Shown one piece after another: positions 19,555 through 29,886 of a stretch of 64,000 nt of DNA. The stretch's first letter is position 1; every line of letters begins with the position of its first letter. The notes beneath the pieces were generated by a model, which did not search any database, was not told the DNA's origin, and saw only the letters and a list, made by a program, of their open reading frames with translations. This DNA is from Desulfoluna limicola. Its GTDB lineage: Bacteria; Desulfobacterota; Desulfobacteria; Desulfobacterales; Desulfolunaceae. Location: positions 3,123,501-3,187,500 of the forward strand of contig NZ_AP024488.1 of the NCBI RefSeq assembly GCF_021654575.1, in the 5' to 3' direction. The translations under genes were made by a program, and so were the position numbers.

Positions 19555-19631
19555 TGGTGGGCCCACCTGGATTCGAACCAGGGACCGACCGGTTATGAGC
19601 CGGTGGCTCTACCAAGCTGAGCTATAGGCCC
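19555..19631 (-). tRNA. tRNA-Met (CAT anticodon)
   Basis: A 77-nt cloverleaf with encoded CCA. The acceptor arm is GGGCCTA with TGGGCCC (one G-U), the anticodon stem is ACCGG/CCGGT around loop CTCATAA (anticodon CAT), and the T-arm is CCTGG TTCGAAT CCAGG. The first pair is G-C, so this is not the initiator tRNA. It could be tRNA-Ile2, whose CAT anticodon is modified by lysidine synthase; elongator Met is more likely. Confidence 0.93.
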
Positions 19632-19748
19632 TTGCATTAAGGTGAGTATCCTTACCCTTGGCATGCCCCTTTTGTCAAGTGTTATCCACCGGCAAAAGGT
19701 CTGAGCTGCGCCCCCCTCACCGCTCGCAGGGACGGGGGCGACGCCGCC

Positions 19749-21572
19749 TTAAATTTCGATAAAGCTCTTGAGCTTTTTACTTCGGGTCGGGTGTCTCAAT
19801 TTTCTCAAGGCCTTGGCTTCAATCTGACGAATACGCTCACGGGTGACCGCAAAATCTTTGCCCACCTCTTCCAGGGTATGATCCGCCTTCTCGCCAATGC
19901 CAAAGCGCATTCGAAGGACTTTCTCCTCCCTCGGGGTGAGGGTGGCCAGTACCTTTCGGGTCTTTTCAGCAAGGTTCATGTTCACCGCCGCGTCGGAGGG
20001 GAGCATGAACTTCTTGTCTTCGATAAAATCGCCAAGATGGCTGTCTTCCTCTTCTCCGATGGGGGTCTCGAGGCTGATGGGCTCCCTGGCGATTTTCAGA
20101 ACACGACGGACCTTATCAAGCGGGATCTCCATCTTCTCGGCAATCTCCTCAGGGGAGGGCTCACGCCCAAGCTCCTGCACCAGGTATCGGCTGGTCCGGA
20201 TCAGCTTGTTGATGGTTTCGATCATGTGCACCGGAATACGAATGGTGCGCGCCTGGTCAGCAATGGCCCGTGTGATGGCCTGTCGAATCCACCAGGTGGC
20301 ATACGTACTGAACTTGTAGCCCCTTCGGTACTCAAACTTATCCACGGCCTTCATCAGGCCGATATTCCCCTCCTGAATAAGGTCGAGGAACTGCAGGCCT
20401 CTGTTGGTATACTTCTTGGCAATACTCACCACGAGGCGGAGGTTGGCCTTGACCAGCTCACTCTTGGCCTCCTTGGCCCGGACCTTGCCTTCCTCAATGG
20501 ACGAGGCGATGCGGGACAAAATACGGCCATTGGCCTTGATGCTGAGCTCGCGTTCCTCAATGAGGTTCTGAAGGTAGACGAAATCAGGATAGATTTCACG
20601 GAGTTTCTCTTCACCCATGGCGCTCTTGTCAGAGGCCCATGCCATGAAGGTCTCCTCATCCACAAGCTGCCCCCTGAACTCCGTCACCGAGGTGCCGAAG
20701 GTGTCGGCACAACGGCCCATCACCTTGTTCATGGCATCGAACCAGCCAATGTTCTCCAGGATTTTGGAATCGATGATGTCGGAGACACTCACCTCAAGAC
20801 GCCACTCCTTCAGGAGGTTGAAAATCTTTTCGGTGCGACGGCTCACGGAACGCCTGATCTTGCGCTGCTCATCCGAGGAGAGCTCTTCGGTGAAGATGCG
20901 GTTTCGAAGGCCGGTGTTCTCTTCATGGACAGTGCGAATCTCGGCAATGGTTTCCAGGAACCGGCCCACCAGGTTCTTTTCATCGACGGCCCCATCCCCT
21001 TCGTCCACATCCCGAAGGACATTCTTGGGGCGAAGCTTTGTGCATGAAATACCGTCCGCAAGGGAGAGGATATAGTCCACCGCAATGGTGGTGTCGAGCT
21101 GGTGACGCAGAACCTCCTGGTCCCCCAGCTCAATCTTCTTGGCAATCTCAATCTCCCCTTCCCGAGAAAGGAGGGTCACCATGCCCATCTCACGAAGGTA
21201 CATCTTCACGGGGTCGGTTACCGTCCCGTAATCAGCCACGCCATCGTCGGATCCAACCGTTGCGGCCTTCCGTTTCCGAGTAGCTCCCGAGTCCATGGGC
21301 AGTTCGGAATCCAGCTCGGCGGGTTCGTCATCCTTCTCATCCCCGTCCTCACCGTCCGAAGCGCTTTCCGCCACCACCTTGATATCCATTTCCTGAAGCA
21401 TCACAATGATGTCATCCAGCTGATCCGAAGAGCCCACCTCATCCGGAAGCGCCTCATTGATCTCATCGTAAGTAAGGACACCGACTTTCTTTCCCCTCAC
21501 AAGCAGTGCCTTAAAGGCCGCTTCCTGGGCCTTCTTGGCCTTGGCGGGAGTGGTATCGGACTTGTTGGTCAT
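19749..21572 (-). CDS. rpoD: RNA polymerase primary sigma factor RpoD
   Basis: Housekeeping sigma-70, 607 residues. It has region 1.1 at the N-terminus, an acidic linker, region 1.2 ([13 protein letters not shown]), region 2 ([19 protein letters not shown]), region 3 and region 4 with the helix-turn-helix and the typical end ([17 protein letters not shown]). AGGAGG precedes the start. It overlaps dnaG by four bases, forming the dnaG-rpoD core of the macromolecular synthesis operon; rpsU is not present upstream. Confidence 0.97.
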   Translation of the reverse strand: MTNKSDTTPAKAKKAQEAAFKALLVRGKKVGVLTYDEINEALPDEVGSSDQLDDIIVMLQEMDIKVVAESASDGEDGDEKDDEPAELDSELPMDSGATRKRKAATVGSDDGVADYGTVTDPVKMYLREMGMVTLLSREGEIEIAKKIELGDQEVLRHQLDTTIAVDYILSLADGISCTKLRPKNVLRDVDEGDGAVDEKNLVGRFLETIAEIRTVHEENTGLRNRIFTEELSSDEQRKIRRSVSRRTEKIFNLLKEWRLEVSVSDIIDSKILENIGWFDAMNKVMGRCADTFGTSVTEFRGQLVDEETFMAWASDKSAMGEEKLREIYPDFVYLQNLIEERELSIKANGRILSRIASSIEEGKVRAKEAKSELVKANLRLVVSIAKKYTNRGLQFLDLIQEGNIGLMKAVDKFEYRRGYKFSTYATWWIRQAITRAIADQARTIRIPVHMIETINKLIRTSRYLVQELGREPSPEEIAEKMEIPLDKVRRVLKIAREPISLETPIGEEEDSHLGDFIEDKKFMLPSDAAVNMNLAEKTRKVLATLTPREEKVLRMRFGIGEKADHTLEEVGKDFAVTRERIRQIEAKALRKLRHPTRSKKLKSFIEI

Positions 21573-23383
21573 ATGGTTTTGCCTCCTGAAACCCCGGATT
21601 GATGTTTAACCTTCCTGGCTTGATCCTGACGTTTTTTCAAATCCTGAGAAAAACGCCGTTTCTCTTCCAGCAGGGACAGCAGAAGCTCATGATCACCACG
21701 CGCCTCCGCCTCCCTGATTTTTTTTGTAAGATCATCGCCCAGTCTGTATTTATTTCGGACATACTGATCAATCAGAGCGACACACTCTTTATGAACGACC
21801 GGAAACTCGTCAATGGCAAGTCGCGCCACAAGTTCCCTCTGCCCATCCTCCCGAAGGTTTAGAAGAAGCCAGTCCGTCATGGCCTCCGGAGGTCCGTCGT
21901 AAGCCAGGGCAAGGGAGCAGATCTCCTTCAACCCCGGCTCTTCAAAATAATCTGTCACACCCACATCCCTGCAGTAGGCATGGATCCCCGTGTACCGAAC
22001 CAGGCTGGAAACAATCTGCAACTCCAGGCTGTTTTCAACCGCAATCCGTCTCACAGGCTGATCGTGATGATCGACCCGGGCATGACGCCCCTCCACTGCA
22101 GGAGCCTGATGAATTTTTTCATTCACCGCCCCTTCGTCGATGCCCACCTTATCGGACAGCACACGAATATAAAGGGACCGGGCAACCCGGTCCTCCATGG
22201 CAAGTAGCGGCTCCTTCATATCGGCAAGGACCTTCAAGCGCCCTTCGATACTGAGTCCATGACGCCTGATGGATGCATCCATCAGAAATTCGAGAAGGTC
22301 CATGGCCTTGTCCGCCATGGCCAGAAATGCATCCGGACCCGACTCACGAACAAAGGAGTCGGGGTCGTGGCCTTTGGGGAGCACCAGCACCTTGGCTGTC
22401 ATGTACTCCTTCTGGAACACCGGCACGCTGCGTAGTGCGGCCCGAATCCCCGCCTCATCGGAATCGAAAACCAGAACAAATCGTTCGGCCCCGCACCGGG
22501 AGAGAAGACGTACATGGTCACGGGTCAGGGCTGTTCCCAGCGTGGCGGCCACCTGGGCGATACCGTTCTGAAACAACGCGATGACGTCAAAGTACCCTTC
22601 AACGACAAATGCCGTTCCACTTTGCCGGATCCCCTCGCGCGCGGCGTTGAGTCCGTAAAGAGAACGGGCTTTATGATAAACAGGCGTCTCGGGTGAGTTC
22701 AGGTACTTGGGCAACGCGTCATCCATGACGCGACCGCCAAACCCCGAAACCTGCATGGCTGTATCAACTATCGGAAACACGATGCGATTTCTGAAGCGAT
22801 CATAAAAACGCCCCGTGTCTTTTGCAATGAGGAGCCCACTGCCCACCGCAATGTCCACCGGCACCCTGTTCGATGAAAGGCACCGCGACACGGCATCCCA
22901 GGAATCCGGGGCATAGCCGAGCCCAAAGCGGTCGATGGTCTCGTCGGTGATGCCTCGGTTGCGCAGGTAAGCCAGGGCACCAGCCCCTGCCTCCCCTTTC
23001 AGGGTCTGAGAAAAAAAATCGGCCGCCAGTCGGTTGGCGAGGAAAATCTTTTCCCGGGCACCAATTTTCTCTTTCTCTTCGGGGCTCATGGGACGCTCCG
23101 GCACCTCAATGCCGCACCGGCTCCCCAGCGAACGCACCGTTTCGGGAAAGGTCAACCCGTCACGCTTCATGACAAAGTTGAAAACACTGCCCCCGGCTCC
23201 GCATCCGAAGCAATAGTAAATCTGTTTTGTCGGGCTGACAGTAAAGGAGGGGGTTTTTTCGGAATGAAACGGACAAAGCCCAGCAAAATTGCTTCCCGTC
23301 TTTTTGAGCTGAACGGTTTCAGAGACAACCTGAACTATATCGGTCGCGTGTTTAATATCTGAAATCACTGCATCGGGAATCAA
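21569..23383 (-). CDS. dnaG: DNA primase
   Basis: Makes RNA primers at the replication fork. It has 604 residues with an N-terminal CHC2 zinc finger (CPFH and CFGC), a TOPRIM domain with [11 protein letters not shown] and LVFDSDEAG acidic motifs, and a short C-terminal DnaB-interaction region. The start is the TTG at 23383 ([11 protein letters not shown], matching the usual MIPxxVI start), with AGGAG nine bases ahead. An in-frame ATG at 23449 adds 22 residues not seen in the family. Confidence 0.95.
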   Translation of the reverse strand: MIPDAVISDIKHATDIVQVVSETVQLKKTGSNFAGLCPFHSEKTPSFTVSPTKQIYYCFGCGAGGSVFNFVMKRDGLTFPETVRSLGSRCGIEVPERPMSPEEKEKIGAREKIFLANRLAADFFSQTLKGEAGAGALAYLRNRGITDETIDRFGLGYAPDSWDAVSRCLSSNRVPVDIAVGSGLLIAKDTGRFYDRFRNRIVFPIVDTAMQVSGFGGRVMDDALPKYLNSPETPVYHKARSLYGLNAAREGIRQSGTAFVVEGYFDVIALFQNGIAQVAATLGTALTRDHVRLLSRCGAERFVLVFDSDEAGIRAALRSVPVFQKEYMTAKVLVLPKGHDPDSFVRESGPDAFLAMADKAMDLLEFLMDASIRRHGLSIEGRLKVLADMKEPLLAMEDRVARSLYIRVLSDKVGIDEGAVNEKIHQAPAVEGRHARVDHHDQPVRRIAVENSLELQIVSSLVRYTGIHAYCRDVGVTDYFEEPGLKEICSLALAYDGPPEAMTDWLLLNLREDGQRELVARLAIDEFPVVHKECVALIDQYVRNKYRLGDDLTKKIREAEARGDHELLLSLLEEKRRFSQDLKKRQDQARKVKHQSGVSGGKTI

Positions 23384-23788
23384 GTGCAAAAAGCTCCTGT
23401 CCGCGAGAGTCCGGTACCCAATCCGAAAAAAACCACGTCGATGGTTCATAGAAAAGGGATAGGCGAACCATCGTCAAGTCGTCTGTCATGCCATTTATAT
23501 AGTAAGTGAAGCCCTCACCGAAGGTGAAAGGCGATCACGTTTCCTGAGGCAGCAGGGGGTGCCATCGTCCCAACCGGGGAGACATTCCAATCACCCCGCA
23601 GGCAGAAACAAACACCCAACCACCTTGAAGAACAGGAAAAGCATCCCGAACAAACCCGCCGTCACCCGGCTGGTCACCCGTCCTGCAAACCCGTCCAAGC
23701 AGGTGCATAAGTTAATGTCAATAACATGTTTGTCAAGAACTATTTTCAGGCCCCACACCCAAGCAAGGGGGAACACTTGAAAAATCGA
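23384..23788. other. Intergenic region upstream of dnaG
   Basis: No supported gene. The region should contain the dnaG-rpoD promoter, but no confident boxes were found. A short AT-rich patch lies at about 23700-23750. Confidence 0.4.
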
Positions 23789-24478
23789 TCATTGCCCATC
23801 GGGCACCTCCTCAGCAGGGGTGAGCCTCCCCCCCGCACGAGCCATGGACGAAACCAGCCCCCTGAAACCTGTCTCCGCAAGATCTCCGGCCGTTACCCAG
23901 CGGGCCTTTCGCTTTACAAAACGCCTCAGGGTCAGCAGGTTATCGCTGAGTGGCTGCTGGGCCTCATCAAAGGCCCCCTTCCAAACCACGCGACCCGTGG
24001 CCGTGTCCATCAAGAGCACCTTAAAGGCAACCGATGCCGGTCGGTTCACCGACCAGTCAGAGCCGATACGCTCCTCATACCGCTCCACGCGCCCCAGAAG
24101 CACACACGCATACCCCTGCTCCTTCAGGGCATCCACCTGCTCCTGAAGCCCCCCTTCGCCATTGACGGCGACGGCGCTGGCGCTCACCCCCTTCTCCTTC
24201 AGGCAGAGAGCCAGCCGACTCGACAGATCCACCCCGGCGGAAACAGAGTGGGAGGGCACATCACGCCCCTTTTCTTTTTCACGTTCAATGTACACCGTGT
24301 CCTCGGGAGCCATCCACGCAAAGGGAGGAACCGCCACATCAGAACAGGAAAACAGGGTGATGGGGGGCACGGGTGCAGGGGGCTTACGCGCCGGGGAACA
24401 GGCAGCAAGTGCCAGCAGCGCCACCACAAGAACCCACCCGGACTTGCCTGAAGCCAGGTCTCGCATCGAATACCCCAT
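23789..24478 (-). CDS. Putative lipoprotein
   Basis: Protein of 229 residues with a type II signal peptide ending in the lipobox LLALAAC, so it is probably anchored to the inner or outer membrane. The rest has a predicted alpha/beta character, with a segment (YACVLLGRVERYEE, then KVLLMDTATGRVVWKGAFDE) that resembles surface lipoproteins which assemble around export systems. No firm family assignment. The ATG at 24478 has GGGAGG five bases upstream. It is just downstream of hisB on the same strand. Confidence 0.7.
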   Translation of the reverse strand: MGYSMRDLASGKSGWVLVVALLALAACSPARKPPAPVPPITLFSCSDVAVPPFAWMAPEDTVYIEREKEKGRDVPSHSVSAGVDLSSRLALCLKEKGVSASAVAVNGEGGLQEQVDALKEQGYACVLLGRVERYEERIGSDWSVNRPASVAFKVLLMDTATGRVVWKGAFDEAQQPLSDNLLTLRRFVKRKARWVTAGDLAETGFRGLVSSMARAGGRLTPAEEVPDGQ

Positions 24479-24525
24479 ACACACCTCCCCGCAAGGTTGG
24501 CCCGAAGCCGTCCGTGGCCGACCTG

Positions 24526-25113
24526 TTAAATCACACCCTTGGTGGAGCGGACCCCTTCGATACGGGGGTCAATGGAAACCGCCTGGTCGAGGGCACGCCC
24601 CAGGGACTTAAACACCCCTTCAATGATATGGTGATCATTCTCGCCATAACGCACGTTGATATGCAGGTTCATCCCCGCCTTTACGGAAAGGGCCTGAAAA
24701 AACTCCCGGGCCAGCCAGGCGTCGAAATTGCCGTCCCGCACGCGATGGTCGGGAAAGTTGTACACGAGGTAAGGCCGGTTGGAGAGATCCAGGGCCACCT
24801 CGGCCAGGGTCTCGTCCATGGGGGTGACTGCCAAGCCGTATCGCCTGATACCCGCCCGATCCCCGAGGGCGTCGGCTATGGCCATGCCGAGGGCAAGCCC
24901 CGTGTCCTCCACCGTGTGGTGGGCATCGATCTCCAGATCCCCGTCCACCTGCATGGTCAGGTCAAAAAAGCCGTGGACCGCAAAAAGGGTCAGCATGTGG
25001 TCAAAGTAAGGAATGCCTGTTTTCACATCGGCCCTGCCCCTGCCGTCCAGGTCAAGGTCGATGGCGATACGGGTCTCTTTGGTGTTGCGCGTGATGGTCG
25101 CTGTGCGTGTCAT
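24526..25113 (-). CDS. hisB: Imidazoleglycerol-phosphate dehydratase
   Basis: Sixth step of histidine biosynthesis, a manganese-dependent dehydratase. The 195 residues from the ATG at 25113 are the usual length. Metal-binding histidine clusters are visible in [22 protein letters not shown] and [13 protein letters not shown]. No other his genes are adjacent, so it is separated from the rest of the pathway. A longer in-frame start at 25164 is not supported by homologous length. Confidence 0.96.
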   Translation of the reverse strand: MTRTATITRNTKETRIAIDLDLDGRGRADVKTGIPYFDHMLTLFAVHGFFDLTMQVDGDLEIDAHHTVEDTGLALGMAIADALGDRAGIRRYGLAVTPMDETLAEVALDLSNRPYLVYNFPDHRVRDGNFDAWLAREFFQALSVKAGMNLHINVRYGENDHHIIEGVFKSLGRALDQAVSIDPRIEGVRSTKGVI

Positions 25114-25252
25114 ATGAAATGCCTGTGAAAATTTCGGAGTTGAAACGCTGGAAACAAGGAGCAAAAGGCGTGGTGATGGGTCCGTTTTACGCCCGCGTCC
25201 GCAGGTGATGTAATAGGGTAAAAGACGATGTACCTGCTCATGGGACCGCTTT

Positions 25253-25320
25253 GGGGTGCCGAGCCGATAAAAGGGCTGTGATCACCGGATTCAGAGCCAC
25301 GCAGCCCCTTTGGGCACACC
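25253..25320. promoter_or_regulatory. Long stem-loop in the hisB/ycaO divergent region
   Basis: Outer arms near GGGTGCC and GGCACACC and inner arms AAAAGGGCTGTG and CGCAGCCCCTTT form a large interrupted hairpin. A second hairpin (GCAGGT with ACCTGC, about 25201-25236) sits beside it. The 441-base gap 25114-25554 has no gene. The structure could be a leader of either gene; it matches no riboswitch I recognise. Confidence 0.45.
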
Positions 25321-25554
25321 TCCCCAATTACCAGATTAACAATGGTGGGTCAACGTAAAAAAGGCTTTTCACTTCCATATGTTGTATGTTACGAAGATTG
25401 TTTTTTTCAAGATTCGTCTCCCCCTCTCCGATAAAAGGGGAGAACGACAGAAAAAAAATCCTTGTTTGAACAACCGTGCGATGCACCATGCCCGCATGCC
25501 GAGCATAACATATCCCCGGGCCCTGACCGGGAAGCCACGAGAAGGACGTGTTGT

Positions 25555-27288
25555 ATGAGTGTCAAAATAGTACTGGAAGATGCAATCAAAACCTGTACCA
25601 GTGACCAGGACAAAATAATCTCCCCGGAAGAGACCGTGGCCCGGTTCAAAGAGAAGGCAGAGCACCTCGACCTCGACATTTTCAAAGAGACATCAAGGAT
25701 CGACAACGGCAGACTGGATATTCCGGTGTTTTTCAGCATCTGCGGCAAAGATGCCGCCGCCCTCACGGGAACGGTCAAGCAGATGGGCAAAGGGGCAACC
25801 CCCCAGCAGTCAGAGGCCAGCGCCGTCATGGAACTGGCGGAGCGCTTCAGCTTTTTCGCTTTCAAGGCAGAGGAAAGCCACTTTTTTACCGACACCTATC
25901 GCAACGTCAAAGATCGGGCCCTCCCCTTTCACCTGATTGCCAAGTCGGTCCATGACAATGAGACCAGCCCGGAAGCGGCCGAAGCCATCTTCTCAGACAT
26001 CCCCTTTCAGTGGACACCGGCCTTTAACCTCACCACAGGAAACGAGGTGCTCATCCCTTTTGACTGGTTCTTTGCCATCAACGAGTTCAACGGCCCTTCC
26101 GCCGGCAATTGCAAAGAAGAGGCCATCTGCCAGGGGATCTCAGAGATCGTGGAACGCCATGTCTGCTCACTGGTCAGCCACGAAAAACGGGTCACCCCCA
26201 CCATCGACCCGGACACCACCACCGACCCCGCCGTGAAGGAGATGCTTTCAAAGTACCGGAAAAACGGTATCGAACTCGTCTTCTCCGACCTCTCCCTTGA
26301 CACCGGAATCCCCACCGTGGGGGTGTTCGCCTGGGATCCCTCGACCTTTCCCGGGTCAAGTGAACTGGTCTGGACCGCCGGCACGGCTCCCGACCCTGAA
26401 AAAGCGATCAGTCGCGCCATGACGGAGGTGGCTCAGCTGTCAGGAGACTTCAACACCTGCGCCAACTATGTGGCCAGCGGGCTGCCCAAGTACACCGATT
26501 TGAACGAGGCGGAGTTCATCACCCGCCCCCAGACCCCGGTGCCCATCTCCTCCCTTCCCGACCTGTCGGATGCCAACATCAAGGTGGAGATTGAGCGCTA
26601 TGTGGAGGCCCTGAAATCCATTGACATGGAGATCCTCCTCATCGAGACCACCCACCCGGAGCTGGGCATTCCAGCCTTCTACACCATCATCCCCGGCGCA
26701 CACTTCCGTGAGCGGAGCCTGGGCACCAGCGTCCCCATGTTCGCCGCCAAACTCGTCACCGAAAAATTCGAACCGGCGACGGCCCTGTCCCGTATCGCGG
26801 AGATGGAAAAGACCGTGGGGGAACGTTACTACTTCCACTTCTACAGAGGCCAGCTCCTGCTCAACCAGGAAGCGTTCGACGAGGCCATAGAGGCCTTTGA
26901 AAAAGCACTTACCGCCAGCCCCCACGAGCAGGAAGTGCCCTCCATCTGCTCCTGGATGGGGGTTTGCCTCAAGGAGACCGGCCGCTACAGAGAAGCCCTG
27001 AAAATCCTTCAGACCGGTATCGACATCGACCCCGAGCGTGAAGACATTTACAACCTCATGGGCTTTTGCCACTACATCCTGGCCGACCACGAAAAGGCCA
27101 TCGACGCCTTCCGTGAGGTCCTTCGCTTAAACCCCAACTCGGCCATCGACTATGCCAATATCGCCTCCAACTACCGGGAGCTGGGGGAAACCGAGAAAGC
27201 CATCACCTACTACAAAATGGCCTTGGAGATGGACGCCACCATCGACTTTGCCCGAGACAACCTGGAAAAACTGGCCGTGGCTGTCTGA
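25555..27288 (+). CDS. YcaO domain protein with C-terminal TPR repeats
   Basis: YcaO proteins use ATP to activate amide backbones for cyclodehydration or thioamidation. Here 577 residues carry a YcaO domain (about 60-400) with ATP/Mg motifs SEASAVMELAERFSFF and EEAICQGISEIVERH, then three to four TPR repeats (about 420-570; for example DEAIEAFEKALTASP, EKAIDAFREVLRLNP). No TfuA partner, precursor peptide or E1-like gene is adjacent, so the substrate is unknown. AAGGA lies before the ATG at 25555. The TPR part suggests docking to a partner protein. Confidence 0.88.
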   Translation: MSVKIVLEDAIKTCTSDQDKIISPEETVARFKEKAEHLDLDIFKETSRIDNGRLDIPVFFSICGKDAAALTGTVKQMGKGATPQQSEASAVMELAERFSFFAFKAEESHFFTDTYRNVKDRALPFHLIAKSVHDNETSPEAAEAIFSDIPFQWTPAFNLTTGNEVLIPFDWFFAINEFNGPSAGNCKEEAICQGISEIVERHVCSLVSHEKRVTPTIDPDTTTDPAVKEMLSKYRKNGIELVFSDLSLDTGIPTVGVFAWDPSTFPGSSELVWTAGTAPDPEKAISRAMTEVAQLSGDFNTCANYVASGLPKYTDLNEAEFITRPQTPVPISSLPDLSDANIKVEIERYVEALKSIDMEILLIETTHPELGIPAFYTIIPGAHFRERSLGTSVPMFAAKLVTEKFEPATALSRIAEMEKTVGERYYFHFYRGQLLLNQEAFDEAIEAFEKALTASPHEQEVPSICSWMGVCLKETGRYREALKILQTGIDIDPEREDIYNLMGFCHYILADHEKAIDAFREVLRLNPNSAIDYANIASNYRELGETEKAITYYKMALEMDATIDFARDNLEKLAVAV

Positions 27289-27383
27289 TCCCCCCCGGAG
27301 GCACCCCCGAGAAACATTGCCCCCCTGCTTGCAGGGAGGCTCACCTTGCCTCCACGGAACACATGCACCGCAGCCCTCCAGAC

Positions 27384-27423
27384 AAAAAAACGCCGCCCGA
27401 TCCCCACAGGATCAGGCGGCGTT
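27384..27423 (-). terminator. Convergent terminator between ycaO-TPR and the HD-GYP gene
   Basis: Stem AACGCCGCC..GATCC with its complement (one mismatch), loop of five, then T7 on the minus strand. It best serves the minus-strand response regulator, but the hairpin is symmetric and may also stop the plus-strand transcript. Confidence 0.85.
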
Positions 27424-27485
27424 CTTACCTTTCCGGCCACGAAGGACGGGTCCATGCGCATTGCCTTGTCCGCCCGCCCCTCACA

Positions 27486-28568
27486 TCAGATGGTGAACGG
27501 TGCAGTCTCTGCGTCCCGCTCACTCCAGTTGAACGATTCTCCCCAGTTCGCGAGCTCGCCCCCCTTGCTGTTGCGGATCCCCATGAAATCATCAAAGTTG
27601 TCCAGCACAATATCAACCAGTCCCGGGTCGAAGTGCTTCTCCCGTTCCTCTTTGATAATGGAGTGGATCACATCCGGAGGATAGGGGTCTTTGTAAGGAC
27701 GCTTCGTGGAGAGGGCATCAAAGACATCGGCGATGCACACGATACGCCCGGCAAGGGGAATCCGCTCACCCGACAGCCCCTGGGGGTAGCCGGTCCCGTC
27801 CCACTTTTCATGATGAGAAATGGCGATCTGCTGGCCGGTTCGGAGCACATTGGACTTGGAGTTGGCCAGGATCCGGGCCCCAATGACCGGGTGGGTCTGA
27901 ATGACGTTGCATTCGTTCCCCGAAAGCTTCGTTGGCTTCATCAGGATATTGTCGGGGATACCGATCTTCCCGATGTCATGCATGGCAGCGCCATAGCGGA
28001 TCTGATCCACCCAGGCTCCGTCCATGTTCATTTTTTCCGCAAGAAAAGCGCTGTAGGTGCTCATGCGGGTGATGTGGTCTCCGGTGTTTTCATCCCGGTA
28101 CTCCGCTGCCGTCACAAGGCGGTTGATCGTATCAAGATAGGAGGCCTTCAATTCCTGATGTGTCTCCTTGAGGCCCCTTACGAGTTGACGCTCCCGCAGC
28201 ACCCGGCGTACCCTTAAAACCACTTCGCCCGGTGCCATGGGCTTCAAAATAAAATCAACGGCACCGGTTTGAATCATCTGCTCGTAGCTGAACTCATTGA
28301 TGTGACCGGTCATCACCATGGGGTCCGCGCTGTACTGGGCACGAATCAACTGCACCAGCTCAACGCCCCCCATTCCCGGCATATCCACATCCGTTAACAC
28401 AATGTCTACAGGGTGCTTGTTAAGCACCTCCAGAGCCTCCTCCCCATTTGCGGCCAGATAACAGGTAAACCCCTGTTTCTCCATAACCCGCCTGAGAATC
28501 GTCCGTATGGTCTCTTCATCATCCACAATCAACAATCGGGGTTGTGTCTTGTTTGTCTGCGTATCCAT
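27486..28568 (-). CDS. Response regulator with HD-GYP phosphodiesterase domain
   Basis: Two-component output protein, 360 residues. The receiver domain (about 12-130) has LLIVDDEETIR, the phospho-acceptor aspartate in VLTDVDMPGMGG and the lysine in ILKPM. The HD-GYP domain (about 160-330) has AAMHDIGKIGIPD and HHEKWDGTGYPQGL, the catalytic signatures for cyclic-di-GMP hydrolysis. The start at 28568 (MDTQTNK) has GGGAG upstream. No histidine kinase is adjacent. Confidence 0.93.
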   Translation of the reverse strand: MDTQTNKTQPRLLIVDDEETIRTILRRVMEKQGFTCYLAANGEEALEVLNKHPVDIVLTDVDMPGMGGVELVQLIRAQYSADPMVMTGHINEFSYEQMIQTGAVDFILKPMAPGEVVLRVRRVLRERQLVRGLKETHQELKASYLDTINRLVTAAEYRDENTGDHITRMSTYSAFLAEKMNMDGAWVDQIRYGAAMHDIGKIGIPDNILMKPTKLSGNECNVIQTHPVIGARILANSKSNVLRTGQQIAISHHEKWDGTGYPQGLSGERIPLAGRIVCIADVFDALSTKRPYKDPYPPDVIHSIIKEEREKHFDPGLVDIVLDNFDDFMGIRNSKGGELANWGESFNWSERDAETAPFTI

Positions 28569-29107
28569 AGGCTGTTGCTCCCAAAGGCATAAACCGGGTG
28601 AAAGGGGGCTGCTGAAAGACAGGATGAAAAAACGGGTGATCATCAAAACATATCGGAAAAACAACATGAGGTTCTGCAGGAGGGGCATTTCATTTCAGCA
28701 AAAAGCTACCCTGATGGCTCCGTAAAAAAGCCAGGCGCCAGGAGTGGTGCACCAAACAATCTCGTTCATTGCCGTCTTGATTCTTGAATACAGAAGTGGG
28801 TGGGCACCTTTTTTACGGGGTCGGCTATCCAATGAATCTTGAGGAAAGTAGACCCAGTATACCCCAAACAACCAGCCCCAACAACTGAGAATCGCACGCG
28901 TTGAAAAAAGTCATGCGCCCCATGAGAGAAAAAACCGCGCCTCAATCCGGCGAATGCCCCCGGCGGCCCTGCCGGGTGACAACCGCTCGAATCATGGGCA
29001 AAACACGGTCATCGGAACAGCGCCTTCTCCAACGCACAGCCGCACCCTGCCTTCACGATGGCATCCCACGCGGGGCCTTTTTTACAAGGCGTCCCCTTAA
29101 AGATCCA
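28569..29107. other. Intergenic region with two repeat fragments
   Basis: No gene is supported. It holds a near inverted repeat with arms 28716-28730 (GGCTCCGTAAAAAAG) and 28808-28822, whose left arm belongs to the TGATGGCGTCGTAAAA-type repeat (28712-28727), and a left-end fragment of the multi-hairpin family at 28956-28976 (GCCCCCGGCGGCCCTGCCGGG). Confidence 0.6.
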
Positions 29108-29515
29108 TCAGCTCGATACCGGATCATGGGTCTCCATCACCAGAAAGCTGGCTGTCCCGGTTACCACGAGGCGATCTTTTGAATCCCGGACCTCGGCGGT
29201 CATGTGGATTTGGCGACGGGAGCGCGCCGTCACGGTGGCCGAGATGACGATATGGGGCTCGTCCGGATACACTGGCTTCACAAACGTCGTGTTCATGTGT
29301 GTGGTGACACTGGTGGTCCCCAGCAACACGGTGAGCGGACCGTAGGTGTTGTCCATGGCGGCCACGATCATGCCACCCTGCATCGCCCCCATGGGGTTGC
29401 GGTACCGCGCCATCACAGGAAAACGAACCTCTATGGTTTCACGTACGTCATCAAAGGAGAGAACCTCTCCCCCCATGTCCCGAAACACCTCCGGCGGACT
29501 AAACTGAAATGCCAT
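29108..29515 (-). CDS. Hotdog-fold thioesterase, PaaI-like
   Basis: Protein of 135 residues with the hotdog fold pattern NPMGAMQGGMIVAAMDNTYG, in which the Gly-Gly and the following Asp/Asn are typical of PaaI-type acyl-CoA thioesterases, followed by the edge strand LTVLLGTTSVTTHMNTTFVKPV. It would hydrolyse acyl- or aryl-CoA esters. The ATG at 29515 has a GGGGGAGGG site. It is divergent from the crotonase gene, which also acts on CoA esters. Confidence 0.88.
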   Translation of the reverse strand: MAFQFSPPEVFRDMGGEVLSFDDVRETIEVRFPVMARYRNPMGAMQGGMIVAAMDNTYGPLTVLLGTTSVTTHMNTTFVKPVYPDEPHIVISATVTARSRRQIHMTAEVRDSKDRLVVTGTASFLVMETHDPVSS

Positions 29516-29886
29516 CTGACCCTCCCCCAAACAAAGGTTTATAAAGCAGCTCATAACAGCCCACCACTCTACGGCAAATAATGCGTCAAACCAACCAATA
29601 ATCATCCGCCGACCCTGTTGATCCCCTGTCAACAACGTATCGTCATTGTCATCATCCGGCCAGCTGACGAAGAGCCCTCAGCACAGAGCCAACCAGGGCG
29701 ACAGGGGCCTCACGTCAAACGCTCCCTGCCAGCTTTCCTATTGACACACGCGAACCATTGTATGAATCTTGTTTACATTTTGAACCAACAGCCGCCTGAA
29801 AAGCACGATGGCTTCGCAACACGCCCTTGGATCTCACAAGCGTCCTGCCGCCATCACGATAAATAAATCAACCACAGGAGCACGCA
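29516..29886. other. Divergent intergenic region, thioesterase/crotonase
   Basis: Contains the promoters of both genes presumably. An open frame at 29618-29866 on the plus strand lacks a ribosome site and family resemblance and is not called. Confidence 0.4.

Noticed and set aside
19791..21047. 418-codon open frame opposite rpoD
   Set aside because: It lies wholly within the well-supported sigma factor gene on the other strand, has no ribosome site and reads as a mirror of its codon bias.
23384..23449. N-terminal extension of DnaG from the ATG at 23449
   Set aside because: The family starts at the LIPDAV segment, and a ribosome site fits the TTG at 23383.
29618..29866. 82-codon open frame between thioesterase and crotonase genes
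   Set aside because: No ribosome site, no recognisable motif and poor codon pattern.
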